In this document: positions 18,597 through 27,389 of the stretch, piece after piece | How the letters are laid out: the number at the start of each line of letters is the position of its first letter | Numbering within the stretch: the first letter of the stretch is position 1 | Assembly: GCF_000263715.2 (NCBI RefSeq) | Contig: NZ_CM001514.1 | Location: 6,233,496 to 6,297,495, forward strand | Length of the DNA stretch: 64,000 bases | Direction of reading: 5' to 3' | Source of the DNA: Pseudomonas synxantha BG33R | Lineage (GTDB): Bacteria; Pseudomonadota; Gammaproteobacteria; Pseudomonadales; Pseudomonadaceae | Translations under genes and position numbers: made by a program | Notes under the pieces: generated by a model | What the model saw: the letters and a program-made list of their open reading frames with translations, nothing else | The model's database searches: none | Told to the model about the DNA's origin: nothing

Positions 18597-18965
18597 ATGA
18601 GATACGTGCTGTGCGCCCTGCTATTGGCAACCGCAGGACCTGCCTGCGCCCAAGTCCCAAGCCCGTTGGCCAACTGCACCCGCAGCGCCACCTTGCTGGC
18701 TTGCGTGGACCCGCTGGGCAATGCCTACAGCGTGGCGACTGCGGGCAACATCACTTACCTGCGCGGTTTCGAAGTGATCGGCAAACGCTATTGGGCGCAG
18801 ACCAATAGCCGCTATGGGCAACTGACGTTCTTCACCGGGTTGGCATCGGATGGCGAGGCGTGGGTTGGCTACACGCGTCGCGTGGGCTGGACCACCATCA
18901 ACCGGTTTTCCAGTTCAGGCGGCGCCAGCGCCAAGTTCACCTGTAACCGAATGACCGGCTGTTAA
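18597..18965 (+). CDS. Small secreted protein of the Zur locus
   Basis: This 122-residue protein has a signal peptide (MRYVLCALLLATAGPACA, cleavage before QVPSP) and a mature part of about 100 residues with four Cys (NCTRSATLLACVDP near the start, CNRMTGC at the end), which could form two disulfides. It is predicted to be periplasmic or secreted. An upstream in-frame ATG at 18564 with GAAGGG before it would add 11 residues; 18597 gives the cleaner signal sequence. It is divergent from dksA2 across a Zur box and corresponds in position to PA5537 of P. aeruginosa. Function unknown. Confidence 0.78.
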   Translation: MRYVLCALLLATAGPACAQVPSPLANCTRSATLLACVDPLGNAYSVATAGNITYLRGFEVIGKRYWAQTNSRYGQLTFFTGLASDGEAWVGYTRRVGWTTINRFSSSGGASAKFTCNRMTGC

Positions 18966-20173
18966 GCCTGGGTTTTGTGCTGTTCCTGCACCCAAGCCAT
19001 GTAGCTGTTGATGGGCGGGTTCTTCTGGAAGTACTGTTTCAAACCTTCAAAAAGCCGATCCGCCACCGCTTGTTGATGACGCGCCGTCACCAGCCTCTGG
19101 GCGTCTCGCGCGTTGGAGATAAACCCGGTCTCCACCAGAATCGAAGGCACGTCCGGTGACTTGAGCACCGCGAACCCTGCCTGTTCCACCCGCTTCTGAT
19201 GCAGGCTGGTGATGCTTTGCAAGCTGCCCAATACCGCGCTGCCCAATTGCAGGCTGGAGGCGATGGTGGCGTTCATGGACATGTCGAGGATCACCCCGGC
19301 CAGCATCGGATCCTTGTCCTTCAGATTGAGTAACGTCGTGGCGCCCAAGAGGTCTGCGCCGTTCTCGCGCTGGGCCATGAACCGCGCCGTGGCAGAGGTG
19401 GCACCGCCTTCCGACAACGCATACACCGAAGCGCCCGATGCAGTAAGCCGTGGCGCGGCGTCGGCGTGCACCGAGATGAACATATCGGCCTTGTGCTTGC
19501 GGGCGATGTCCACGCGCTTGCGCAGCGGTACGAAGAAGTCGTCGTTGCGCACCAGCTTTACGGCAAAACCTTTTTCACGTTTCAAACGTTTCGCCAGCAA
19601 CTGGGCGATCGACAGCACCACATCTTTTTCGCGCTGGCCCTTGGAGCCGACAGCGCCCGGGTCTTTGCCGCCATGGCCGGGGTCAACCACCACAATGATG
19701 TCGCGTTTGGGATGCGCCTTGTCCGCCGGCACCACCAAGGGCGCCGGTTCAGCAGCGATTTGACGGGGCGCGTGCGTGGCGTTGGTCAGGTCCAGCACCA
19801 GGCGATGGCCTTGGCCATCCTGGGGCGGCAGCACAAAACTGTTGAGCTGCATCGGCGCGACCAAATCCAGGACGATACGCGTATCGCTCTTGCCGAAATG
19901 CCCGGAGCGGATCGAGGTAATCCCACTGTTCTTCAGCGCCAGTTGGGAAAAGTCGCCGCTGAGGCCGGCGCCACTCAAGTCGATGATCAGGCGGTCCGGC
20001 GACGTCAGGGAGAACATTTTGTATTGCACCGGGCCGCTAAGGTCGAACACCAGCCGCAGCTTATCGTCAGAGCGCCACAGCCGCGCATTGCGGATCTGCG
20101 TGGCGTAGGCCCCCAAAGGCAACGTGAACAAGGGGCTGACCAGCAGCAGGTTAAGGAGCTGACGTCTGTGCAT
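18962..20173 (-). CDS. amiA: N-acetylmuramoyl-L-alanine amidase with AMIN domain
   Basis: This 403-residue periplasmic amidase cleaves the peptide stem from peptidoglycan at the septum. The N-terminal signal (MHRRQLLNLLLVSPLFTLPL) has an RRQLL core that could be a Tat signal, as in E. coli AmiA/AmiC. The AMIN domain spans about 25-130 and the zinc-dependent amidase_3 domain about 158-385. Zinc and catalytic residues are visible in VVVDPGHGGKDPGAVG, QREKDVVLS, MFISVHADAA and SILVETGFISN. The gene is divergent from folE2 with a Zur box between them, so induction in zinc shortage is likely. An amiB-type copy normally lies elsewhere in pseudomonads. Confidence 0.92.
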   Translation of the reverse strand: MHRRQLLNLLLVSPLFTLPLGAYATQIRNARLWRSDDKLRLVFDLSGPVQYKMFSLTSPDRLIIDLSGAGLSGDFSQLALKNSGITSIRSGHFGKSDTRIVLDLVAPMQLNSFVLPPQDGQGHRLVLDLTNATHAPRQIAAEPAPLVVPADKAHPKRDIIVVVDPGHGGKDPGAVGSKGQREKDVVLSIAQLLAKRLKREKGFAVKLVRNDDFFVPLRKRVDIARKHKADMFISVHADAAPRLTASGASVYALSEGGATSATARFMAQRENGADLLGATTLLNLKDKDPMLAGVILDMSMNATIASSLQLGSAVLGSLQSITSLHQKRVEQAGFAVLKSPDVPSILVETGFISNARDAQRLVTARHQQAVADRLFEGLKQYFQKNPPINSYMAWVQEQHKTQA

Positions 20174-20255
20174 GACATATACCGCAGATAAAGGAGCATC
20201 CCTACTCGACAGGACTGAACAAAGGCTGGGACAGAAATTTCATCGTGACGACTAT

Positions 20256-20270
20256 TGTTATACTATAACA
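20256..20270. promoter_or_regulatory. Zur box between amidase gene and folE2 operon
   Basis: TGTTATACTATAACA is the reverse complement of the box at 18504-18518. It lies 32 bp before the folE2 start and 83 bp from the divergent amidase start. Confidence 0.9.
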
Positions 20271-20301
20271 TGACCAATCATTTCCAACGATGGACCTGCT
20301 C

Positions 20302-21192
20302 ATGAATGCGCTGACTCTGCCGGATATCGCCGCGCAGGCTTCACGCCAAGCCTTGCCACTTGACTGGGTGGGCATGTGCGGCATTGCCCTGCCTGTGTTG
20401 CTCGACGGCCAACACCTGGCCGCTACCGCCGATGCGGGCGTAAGCCTGAACGACGGCACGGCCCGTGGCATTCATATGTCACGCCTCTACCTGGCGTTGG
20501 AAATGCTCGAACAGCAACCCCTGACACCTGCACTTTTGCGTAATGTACTGCAGCGTTTTCTCGACACACATGAAGATTTATCTAAGAACGCCTACCTGCG
20601 TATTCACACAAATCTGTTGTTAAAACGCCCCGCGTTGGTCAGCCCTTTGGAGGGGTGGAAAAGCTATCCGGTCAGCATCGAAGCGCGCCTGGAAAATCAG
20701 ATGTTCCACGTGGAACTAAAAATTGACGTTACTTATTCCTCAACGTGCCCTTGCTCCGCTGCCCTGGCCAGACAGCTGATTCAGCAGCAGTTTCTCGAAG
20801 ATTTTGCCCACACACCTCTGCAGCATGAGGACGTGTTGAGCTGGCTGGGCAGCGCCAACGGTATTGTGGCCACGCCCCATAGCCAACGCAGTACCGCGCA
20901 GTTAAACGTTCAGCTGCAGGGTGACGATCTGGCGATAGTCGACTTGATCAACGCTGCCGAAGCAGCTTTGGGCACTGCCGTACAAACCGCGGTGAAACGT
21001 GCGGATGAACAAGCGTTCGCCCTGGTTAACGGACAGAACCTCATGTTCTGCGAAGACGCCGCACGCCGCTTGAACCTCGCGTTGAAGCGCTCGAATGCCG
21101 TCAAAGCCTTCCACCTCAAAGTGATCCACGCCGAAAGCCTGCACGCCCACGATGCGGTGGCTGAAAGCCGTTGGACGAGAGACTTTGCATGA
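20302..21192 (+). CDS. folE2: GTP cyclohydrolase IB, zinc-independent
   Basis: This 296-residue GCYH-IB enzyme converts GTP to dihydroneopterin triphosphate for folate synthesis and, unlike FolE, does not need zinc. Family segments seen are GIHMSRLYLALEM, IDVTYSSTCPCSAALARQ (active-site Cys region), ATPHSQRSTAQLNVQ and NLMFCEDAARRLNLAL. The start at 20302 (MNALTLPDIAAQ) is preferred; 20290 would add four residues. It is first in an operon with znuC-, znuB- and znuA-like genes, all overlapping or closely spaced. A parS-like site lies inside the coding sequence at 20702. Confidence 0.95.
   Translation: MNALTLPDIAAQASRQALPLDWVGMCGIALPVLLDGQHLAATADAGVSLNDGTARGIHMSRLYLALEMLEQQPLTPALLRNVLQRFLDTHEDLSKNAYLRIHTNLLLKRPALVSPLEGWKSYPVSIEARLENQMFHVELKIDVTYSSTCPCSAALARQLIQQQFLEDFAHTPLQHEDVLSWLGSANGIVATPHSQRSTAQLNVQLQGDDLAIVDLINAAEAALGTAVQTAVKRADEQAFALVNGQNLMFCEDAARRLNLALKRSNAVKAFHLKVIHAESLHAHDAVAESRWTRDFA
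20702..20717. other. parS-like ParB binding site
   Basis: TGTTCCACGTGGAACT has the perfect 14-bp palindromic parS core GTTCCACGTGGAAC and differs from the 16-bp canonical TGTTCCACGTGGAACA only in the last base. It lies inside folE2, about 43 kb from the DnaA-box cluster and 34 kb from parAB. Confidence 0.8.
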
Positions 21193-21857
21193 TTACCTGC
21201 CACGCTTTGCGCTGGGGCGCCCCCGGCCAACCACTGACGCCGGCGCTGAACCTGACGCTGGAAAAAGGTAGCCTCACGGGGATTATCGGCGCCAATGGCA
21301 CCGGCAAGAGCAGCCTGCTCAAAGTAATCGCCGGGGTGCAAAAGCCGCTGACGGGCAAGGTGCATGTCGATGTTCCACGTCGCGGCGGCTTGTCGTTCTT
21401 GCCCCAGCAACAGCACCTGGATCGTCAGTTTCCGATCAGTTTGCAAGAGTTGGTCGCTGCCGGCTTCTGGGGCACCCAGCTGAATTCACATGAACGCAAC
21501 GAGCGCCTGCACGCCGTATTGGACGACTGGTGTCTCAGCGGTTTGGAACAGCGCCCGCTGATGGCGTTATCCGGTGGCGAACTGCAACGCGCCCTGCTCG
21601 CCCGTATGAGCCTGGCCGACTCCCCCATCCTGCTGCTCGACGAACCCCACGCCGCCCTCGACGAAGACGGCCAGGCACTGTGCTGGAAACACATCCATAC
21701 CTGGCACAACCAAGGCCGCACGCTGGTGGTCGTCTGTCATGACTTGGCGTCCGTGCGTCACCACACCCAGCACGTGCTGCTGCTTAAAAACACCGGCTGC
21801 GTGTTCGGCCCCAGCAAAGAGCTGATCCGCCCGCAACCACAGATGCAGGTGGCCTGA
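21189..21857 (+). CDS. Zinc/manganese-type ABC transporter ATPase (ZnuC-like)
   Basis: This 222-residue ABC ATPase has Walker A GANGTGKSSL near residue 35, Q-loop LPQQQH, signature ALSGGELQRALLARM near 128, Walker B PILLLDEPHAALDE and the H-loop CHDLASV. Its ATG overlaps the folE2 stop (ATGA). With the next two genes it makes a metal ABC importer of the ZnuABC type under the Zur box. A separate zur-znuCBA locus is usual in pseudomonads, so this is probably a second zinc importer. Confidence 0.9.
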   Translation: MITCHALRWGAPGQPLTPALNLTLEKGSLTGIIGANGTGKSSLLKVIAGVQKPLTGKVHVDVPRRGGLSFLPQQQHLDRQFPISLQELVAAGFWGTQLNSHERNERLHAVLDDWCLSGLEQRPLMALSGGELQRALLARMSLADSPILLLDEPHAALDEDGQALCWKHIHTWHNQGRTLVVVCHDLASVRHHTQHVLLLKNTGCVFGPSKELIRPQPQMQVA

Positions 21858-22723
21858 TGCACCTCACCGCTCACCTGTGGATGCCATTCCAGGATTTCGT
21901 GTTTATGCGCCGCGCACTGATCGGCGGGTTGGTGCTTGCTTGCAGCACCGCCCCCTTGGGCGTGTTCCTGATCCTGCGACGCATGAGCCTGATCGGTGAC
22001 GCCGTGGCTCACGGCATTCTGCCGGGCGCCGCACTGGGCTTCTGGTTCGCAGGGCTAAGCCTGCCCGCGCTGACCCTCGGCGGCCTCGGCGCCGGCCTGA
22101 GCATGGCCGGCCTGGCGGCGTGGATCACCCGCCGCACCGGCCTGCGCGAAGACGCCAGCCTCGCCGCCATCTACCCCATTTCGCTCGCGGCCGGTGTATT
22201 GATCCTGGGCATTGCCGGCAAACGCTTGGACCTGCTGCACCTGTTATTCGGCTCCGCCCTGGCCGTGGACGAAACCACACTGACCGGAATGCTCTGGGTG
22301 TCCAGCTTCAGCCTGATCGCCATGGCACTGATCTACAAACCCCTGCTGCTCGACACCCTTGACCCGCTGTTCCTGCAAACCGTCAGCCGCCTTGGCCCAC
22401 TGGCCCACGGCCTGTTCCTGACCCTGGTGGTGCTGAACCTGGTGATCGGTTTTCAAGCCATCGGCGCACTGATGGTGGTGGGCTTGATGATGCTGCCGGC
22501 CATCGCTTCACGCTTCTGGAGCCGGCGCCTGCCGGTGTTGATCGCAGTATCGGCGGTGCTGGGATGCCTCTCCGTGTGGCTGGGTTTGCTGCTTTCGTTC
22601 TACTACTCACTGCCCAGCGGCCCGGCGATCGTGCTAGTGGCGGGCGCCGGATATGTGTTGTCCGTGGTATTCGGTCCGGTGCATGGCTTATTGCGCCGCC
22701 CGCCTTTGCCTACATCCTCATGA
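21857..22723 (+). CDS. Zinc/manganese-type ABC transporter permease (ZnuB-like)
   Basis: This 288-residue inner membrane protein is of the ABC-3 family with about eight or nine helices. Typical family segments are RRMSLIGDAVAHGILPGAAL (about 41-60), which holds the coupling region, and GFQAIGALMVVGLMMLPAIA. The ATG overlaps the last base of the ATPase gene stop. It forms the channel of the Znu-like importer. Confidence 0.9.
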   Translation: MHLTAHLWMPFQDFVFMRRALIGGLVLACSTAPLGVFLILRRMSLIGDAVAHGILPGAALGFWFAGLSLPALTLGGLGAGLSMAGLAAWITRRTGLREDASLAAIYPISLAAGVLILGIAGKRLDLLHLLFGSALAVDETTLTGMLWVSSFSLIAMALIYKPLLLDTLDPLFLQTVSRLGPLAHGLFLTLVVLNLVIGFQAIGALMVVGLMMLPAIASRFWSRRLPVLIAVSAVLGCLSVWLGLLLSFYYSLPSGPAIVLVAGAGYVLSVVFGPVHGLLRRPPLPTSS

Positions 22724-22734
22724 GGTGTTTCCCG

Positions 22735-23613
22735 ATGCGCGCTCTTCTTGTGTTGTTCAGCCTGTTGCTGCCGCTGTCGATGGCTCACGCCGCAGACAAA
22801 CTCCAGGTAGTCACCAGCTTCAGTATTCTCGATGACATCACCCATCAGATCGGTGGCGACCATATTCAGATCAGCAACATGGTCGGCCCGGACGCCGATG
22901 CTCATACTTATGAACCCACACCGGATGACGCCAAAGCGCTGCTCAAGGCCAAGGTCATCATCAAGAACGGTCTAGGTTTCGAGCCGTGGCTGGATCGCCT
23001 GGTCACCAGCACTGAAACCACCGCTACGGTCGTCACCGCCAGCAAAGGCGTGATCTCGCACACCATGGACGAAGACGGCGAGACCATTCCCGACCCACAC
23101 GCCTGGCACAACCTGGCCAACGCCGAAATTTATGTGAGCAACATCACCAAGGCATTGGTGGCCGCCGACCCTGCCAATAAAAGCGACTACCTGCGCAACA
23201 GCCAGGCTTACCTTAAACAAATCCACAGCCTGCTGGCCGAGGCCAAGGCCAAGTTCGCTGCACTGCCGTCGGGCAACCGCCGCATCGTCACCTCCCATGA
23301 CGCCTTCGGCTATTTGGGCCAGGCGTATGGCATCCAATTCCTCGCGCCCCAGGGCTTGTCTACCGAGCGTGACCCGTCGGCCGCCGAAGTCGCCGCGCTG
23401 ATCACCCAGATCCGTAAAGACAAGGTCAAAGCCGTGTTTATCGAAAACATCAAGGACTCGCGCCTGCTCAAGCAGATTGCCGATGAAAGCGGCGCGCAGA
23501 TAGGCGGCACGCTGTACTCCGACGCCCTCGCCGCTCAAGGCCCGGCCAGCACCTTTATCGGGCTGTTCGAATACAACCTGAACACCCTGTGCGCGGCGTT
23601 GAGCAAACCATGA
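22735..23613 (+). CDS. Zinc ABC transporter substrate-binding protein (ZnuA-like)
   Basis: This 292-residue periplasmic cluster A-I metal-binding protein has signal peptide MRALLVLFSLLLPLSMAHA. Metal ligands of the family are visible as His in DADAHTYEPTPDD, His in DPHAWHN, His in VTSHDAFGYL and Asp in GGTLYSDALA. It lacks the long His/Asp-rich loop of classic ZnuA, which is common in second zinc or Zn/Mn binding proteins. GAGGTG stands 8 nt before the ATG at 22735; an in-frame ATG at 22720 overlaps the permease stop but is less well placed. Confidence 0.9.
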   Translation: MRALLVLFSLLLPLSMAHAADKLQVVTSFSILDDITHQIGGDHIQISNMVGPDADAHTYEPTPDDAKALLKAKVIIKNGLGFEPWLDRLVTSTETTATVVTASKGVISHTMDEDGETIPDPHAWHNLANAEIYVSNITKALVAADPANKSDYLRNSQAYLKQIHSLLAEAKAKFAALPSGNRRIVTSHDAFGYLGQAYGIQFLAPQGLSTERDPSAAEVAALITQIRKDKVKAVFIENIKDSRLLKQIADESGAQIGGTLYSDALAAQGPASTFIGLFEYNLNTLCAALSKP

Positions 23614-24170
23614 TCCGCAAAAACCCTTCAGGTGACCTGCCGGTAATTGCTGAATCAGCCTACGTCGACAAGACTGCGATCATCTGCGGCAAGGTCATCA
23701 TCGGCGAGAACGTCTTCGTCGGCCCCTACGCCGTGATCCGCGCCGACGAAGTCGATGCCAGCGGCGCCATGGACCCGATCACGATCGGCGCGAACTCCAA
23801 CATCCAGGACGGCGTGGTGATCCACTCCAAGTCCGGCGCGGCGGTGACCATTGGCGAGTTCACCTCCATCGCCCACCGTTCCATCGTCCATGGCCCCTGC
23901 ACAGTCGGCGACCGCGTGTTCATCGGCTTCAACAGCGTGCTGTTCAATTGCGCCGTCGGCGATGGTTGCGTGGTGCGCCACAACTCGGTGGTCGATGGCC
24001 GCGACCTGCCCGCGGCCTTCTACGTGCCCTCCACCACCCGCATCGGGCCTAACACCGACCTGTCGCAATTCCCGCCGGTGAGTGTCAGCGCCTCGGAGTT
24101 TTCCGAAGACGTGGCACGCACCAACGTCGACCTGGTGCGCGGCTACAAAGCCTTGCAAAACGAGTTCTGA
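23610..24170 (+). CDS. Gamma-class carbonic anhydrase-like hexapeptide protein
   Basis: This 186-residue left-handed beta-helix protein has repeats such as AIICGKVIIGENVFVGPYAV. Three His that bind the metal in gamma carbonic anhydrases are in place: VVIHSK, SIAHRS and SIVHG. The C-terminal helix is about 150-186. The ATG overlaps the znuA-like stop (ATGA). Gamma enzymes can use iron or cobalt, so in a Zur operon it may stand in for a zinc-dependent beta carbonic anhydrase. Activity is inferred. Confidence 0.9.
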   Translation: MIRKNPSGDLPVIAESAYVDKTAIICGKVIIGENVFVGPYAVIRADEVDASGAMDPITIGANSNIQDGVVIHSKSGAAVTIGEFTSIAHRSIVHGPCTVGDRVFIGFNSVLFNCAVGDGCVVRHNSVVDGRDLPAAFYVPSTTRIGPNTDLSQFPPVSVSASEFSEDVARTNVDLVRGYKALQNEF

Positions 24171-24173
24171 GCC

Positions 24174-25225
24174 ATGAGTCGCCTGCTGATACGCAACGCC
24201 CGCCTGGTCAACGAGGGCCAGGTATTCGACGCCGACGTGCTGGTCGCCAATGGCCGTATCGAGAAGATTGCCGCCAGCATTGTACCGTCGCCGGCCTCGA
24301 CCCCTGTGAAGTGGCTGGAGTCAAAGTGTTCATGGGCGCCTCCACCGGCAACATGCTGGTGGACGACCCACGTATTCTGGACCGTTTGTTTGCCGAAGTG
24401 TCGACCATTCTGCTCGCGCACTGCGAACACACCCCGAGCATCCTGGCCAACGAGCAACGCTTGCGCGAGCGTTTTGGCGAGCGCATTCCCGCTGTCGCTC
24501 ATCCACTGATCCGCGACGCCGAAGCATGTTATCGCTCGTCATCGTTTGCCGTGGAACTGGCCCAGCGCCACGGCACGCGACTGCACGTGCTGCACCTGAC
24601 CAGCGCCCGCGAACTCGCGCTGTTCGAAGACAAGCCCCTGGCCGAAAAACACATCACCGCCGAGGTCTGCCTGCATCATCTGCTGTTCGACGACCGCGAC
24701 TATCACCGCCTCGGCCACCAGATCAAATGCAACCCGGCCATCAAGACACGCGCCGACCGCGACGCGCTGCGCCTGGCGTTATTAAGTGATCGCCTGGATG
24801 TGATTGGCACTGACCATGCGCCGCATACCTGGGCGCAAAAACAATTGGGCTATCGTGAAGCACCCTCGGGTTTACCCCTGGTGCAGCACGCCCTGCCGGC
24901 ACTATTGGAGTTGGTGGCCGACGGGCATTTGCCTCTGACCACACTGGTGGCGAAAACCAGTCATCGGGTGGCCGACCTGTTTGCCATTCCTGATCGCGGT
25001 TACCTGCGTGAAGGCTATTGGGCCGATCTGGTGTTGATCAAACCTGAGCCTCAGGGCAAACCGGTCAGCAGCCAACCGATTCTCGCCCGTTGCGGCTGGA
25101 CACCCTTTGCAGAGCGCAGCTTTCGTCACAGCGTGAGCACCACGCTGGTGTCCGGCCACCTGGCCTGGCACAACGGCCAGGTGGTCGACAGTTGCCAGGG
25201 CTTGCCCCTGCACTTTCTGCGTTAA
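24174..25225 (+). pseudogene. pyrC: Dihydroorotase, internal deletion with frame change
   Basis: The first about 36 codons (MSRLLIRNARLVNEGQVFDA...GRIEKIAASI) are a normal dihydroorotase start. Near 24285-24300 the sequence jumps into the middle of the family: a second frame resumes as LDPCEVAGVKVFMGASTG and runs in frame to the stop at 25225 (ITAEVCLHHLLFDDRDYH, VIGTDHAPHTWAQKQ). About 100 residues are missing, including the metal-binding HxH segment after strand 1, and the frame shifts by a non-multiple of three. The first frame ends at 24509. It is the last gene of the Zur operon, where other pseudomonads carry an intact copy for pyrimidine synthesis. Enzyme activity is not expected; a housekeeping dihydroorotase should exist elsewhere. 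Confidence 0.88.
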
Positions 25226-25743
25226 GCGCGGGGTTTGACCGTACCGCAATCGTTGCCCAGCCACTGAGCGTGGCTGTCCAGGCTGCCCTTCTGCTGGATG
25301 CCCGTGGCATTGAACGTACCATTGACGGTGGTGGTGAATTCCTTCTGGCTTTGGAAGGTCGCTACACCCGTGCCCTGGGCTTTGGGGCAGCTGAAACGGA
25401 ACTTCCATTGGTTGCCGGTCTTGTCAGTCACTTCCTGCTTGCAGCCCGATTGCGGGTCGGTCAGCGGGATGGAATCGGTGGCAACCTGGGCTGGGGTCAG
25501 GCACACCTGCACACCCTTACCGGCCATGTTGATGCCTTGCTTTTCGAGCATGGCGCGCTGTTCAGGAGTCATTTGTTGCTTGAGCTGACCGAGGATCAGC
25601 GACAGGTCCGGCAGGTCCTGGTTATCGACTTTCATATTGCTGGTGGTCAACTCCCACAAGCCCGGCGCCAGCATCTGCGCCTGCGCCGCCACCGGCAGCG
25701 ACAAACCAACAACCATGGCCAAACCAAGCAGACGAGCATTCAT
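25222..25743 (-). CDS. DUF3617 secreted protein
   Basis: This 173-residue protein has signal peptide MNARLLGLAMVVGLSLPVAA (cleavage near AQA). The DUF3617 pattern follows: APGLWELTTSNMKVD, a Gln/Met-rich helix (QQMTPEQRAMLEKQGI), VCLTPAQ, and several Cys (VCLTP, GCKQE, SCPKA, NDCGT) likely paired in the periplasm. It overlaps the end of the convergent dihydroorotase pseudogene. Function unknown. Confidence 0.85.
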   Translation of the reverse strand: MNARLLGLAMVVGLSLPVAAQAQMLAPGLWELTTSNMKVDNQDLPDLSLILGQLKQQMTPEQRAMLEKQGINMAGKGVQVCLTPAQVATDSIPLTDPQSGCKQEVTDKTGNQWKFRFSCPKAQGTGVATFQSQKEFTTTVNGTFNATGIQQKGSLDSHAQWLGNDCGTVKPRA

Positions 25744-25873
25744 CGGGTAACTCCTGGGTAATTGTGCGTGTTAGACGTCGCAATGCGGCCAGTGTTGCAC
25801 GGCAAATAAAATAGCGACATTCGCAGCGGTTCATGGTCTGTTACGCACTGGACTGCCTGGAGTAATGTCGTTC

Positions 25874-27313
25874 ATGGATTTCTTTGGCCCGCACCTGCTC
25901 GCCTACTTCATTGCCACGCTGCACGTTCTCGGGAGCCTCGCCGCAATTCACGCGGTACTGACTGTCCGCACCGCCCAAGGCTCGATCGCCTGGGCCTTGT
26001 CGCTGATGTTCATGCCTTACCTGACGCTGATCCCTTACCTGATCTTCGGCCGCAGCACCTTCGACGCGTACATCCAGGCCCGTCGCCAGGCCAACCAGGA
26101 AATGCACACGGCGATCGCCGAACTGAATTGGCGCCCGTGGGTAGAGGAAGCGCTCGCGGCGCGCAACTCCAGTGCCTATGCCTCCCTGCGAGCCATGCCC
26201 AAGCTCGGGCGCATGCCGTGTCTGGCTAATAATGAAGTGCGCCTGTTGATCAATGGCGAGGCTACTTTCGGCGCGATTTTCGAGGCGATTCGCAATGCCA
26301 GGACCGCCGTGCTGTTCCAGTTTTTCATCATCCATGACGATGAGCTTGGCCGCCAATTGCAGGTGCTATTGAAGGAAAAGGCCGCCCAGGGCGTAGACAT
26401 TTACGTGCTGTACGACCGCATCGGCAGCCACGCCCTGCCCCATCGCTACGTACAATCGCTACGCGACGCCGGGGTGCAGGTCAAGGCGTTCGCCACCCGC
26501 AGCGGCTGGCTCAATCGTTTCCAGGTCAACTTCCGTAACCATCGCAAGATCGTGGTGGTGGACGGCATCACCGGCTTTGTCGGCGGGCACAATGTGGGCG
26601 ATGAGTACTTGGGCAAAAAGCCGCCGCTGGCGCCATGGCGCGATACCCATGTACAGGTCACAGGCCCGGTGGTGGCCTGCCTTCAGGAGTCGTTTGCCGA
26701 AGACTGGTTCTGGGCGGCACGGCAACTGCCGCCGCTGATCCTGCCGGACGCCTACCCCGAAGACGGCGTGCTTTGCCAACTGCTCGCCAGTGGCCCGGCA
26801 GACCCCTATGAAACCTGCTCGCTGTTTTTCGTCGAGGCCATCCACGCCGCGACGGAGCGGGTATGGATTACCAGCCCGTACTTCGTCCCCGACGAAGCCG
26901 TATTCGCCGCACTGCGCCTGGCGGTATTGCGCGGGGTGGATGTGCGTCTGCTGCTGCCGTCACGGCCCGACCACCGCATCGTGTATGCGGCGTCCAGCCT
27001 GTACGCCATAGAAGCCGTGCGCGCAGGTGTGCGGGTGTTCCGCTACAAGCCCGGGTTTCTGCATCAGAAGGTGGTGTTGGTAGACAGCGAAATCAGCGCC
27101 ATTGGCAGCGCCAACATGGACAACCGTTCGTTCCGACTGAATTTCGAAGTGATGCTGCTGACGGTGGATGAGGCTTTCGCCAGCCAGGTTGAACACATGC
27201 TCCTGGACGATTTTGCCCTGTCCCATGAAGTCAGTCAGGAAGAAAGCCGCGAGACGCGACGCCTGCAACAGTTGGGGATGCGGGTGGCGCGCTTGATCTC
27301 ACCGATTCTCTAA
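25874..27313 (+). CDS. cls: Cardiolipin synthase
   Basis: This 479-residue phospholipase D superfamily enzyme joins two phosphatidylglycerols into cardiolipin at the inner membrane. Two N-terminal membrane helices (residues 7-58) precede two PLD domains with HKD motifs: [12 protein letters not shown] near 222 and [12 protein letters not shown] near 395. The first ATG at 25865 has its GGAG only 2 nt upstream, so the second at 25874 ([12 protein letters not shown]), with GGAG 11 nt upstream, is the better start and matches the family. It stands alone, near cfa and the ynb-like lipid operon. Confidence 0.94.
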   Translation: MDFFGPHLLAYFIATLHVLGSLAAIHAVLTVRTAQGSIAWALSLMFMPYLTLIPYLIFGRSTFDAYIQARRQANQEMHTAIAELNWRPWVEEALAARNSSAYASLRAMPKLGRMPCLANNEVRLLINGEATFGAIFEAIRNARTAVLFQFFIIHDDELGRQLQVLLKEKAAQGVDIYVLYDRIGSHALPHRYVQSLRDAGVQVKAFATRSGWLNRFQVNFRNHRKIVVVDGITGFVGGHNVGDEYLGKKPPLAPWRDTHVQVTGPVVACLQESFAEDWFWAARQLPPLILPDAYPEDGVLCQLLASGPADPYETCSLFFVEAIHAATERVWITSPYFVPDEAVFAALRLAVLRGVDVRLLLPSRPDHRIVYAASSLYAIEAVRAGVRVFRYKPGFLHQKVVLVDSEISAIGSANMDNRSFRLNFEVMLLTVDEAFASQVEHMLLDDFALSHEVSQEESRETRRLQQLGMRVARLISPIL

Positions 27314-27331
27314 CAGACAACGCAGGGAAAA

Positions 27332-27359
27332 TGTGGGAGGGGGCAAGTCCCCTCCCACA
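27332..27359. repeat. Single REP hairpin
   Basis: TGTGGGAGGGG-GCAA-GTCCCCTCCCACA forms a 12-bp-class stem with one bulge between the convergent cls and cfa genes. It is of the same family as the REPINs at 36652, 42585 and 45868. Confidence 0.85.
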
Positions 27360-27389
27360 TTTGGATCTTCAGTGTTCTGGAAAATCGGC

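Noticed and set aside
21360..21378. Second parS at GATGTTCCACGTCGCGG
   Set aside because: Only the left half matches; the right half CGCGG is not GGAAC.
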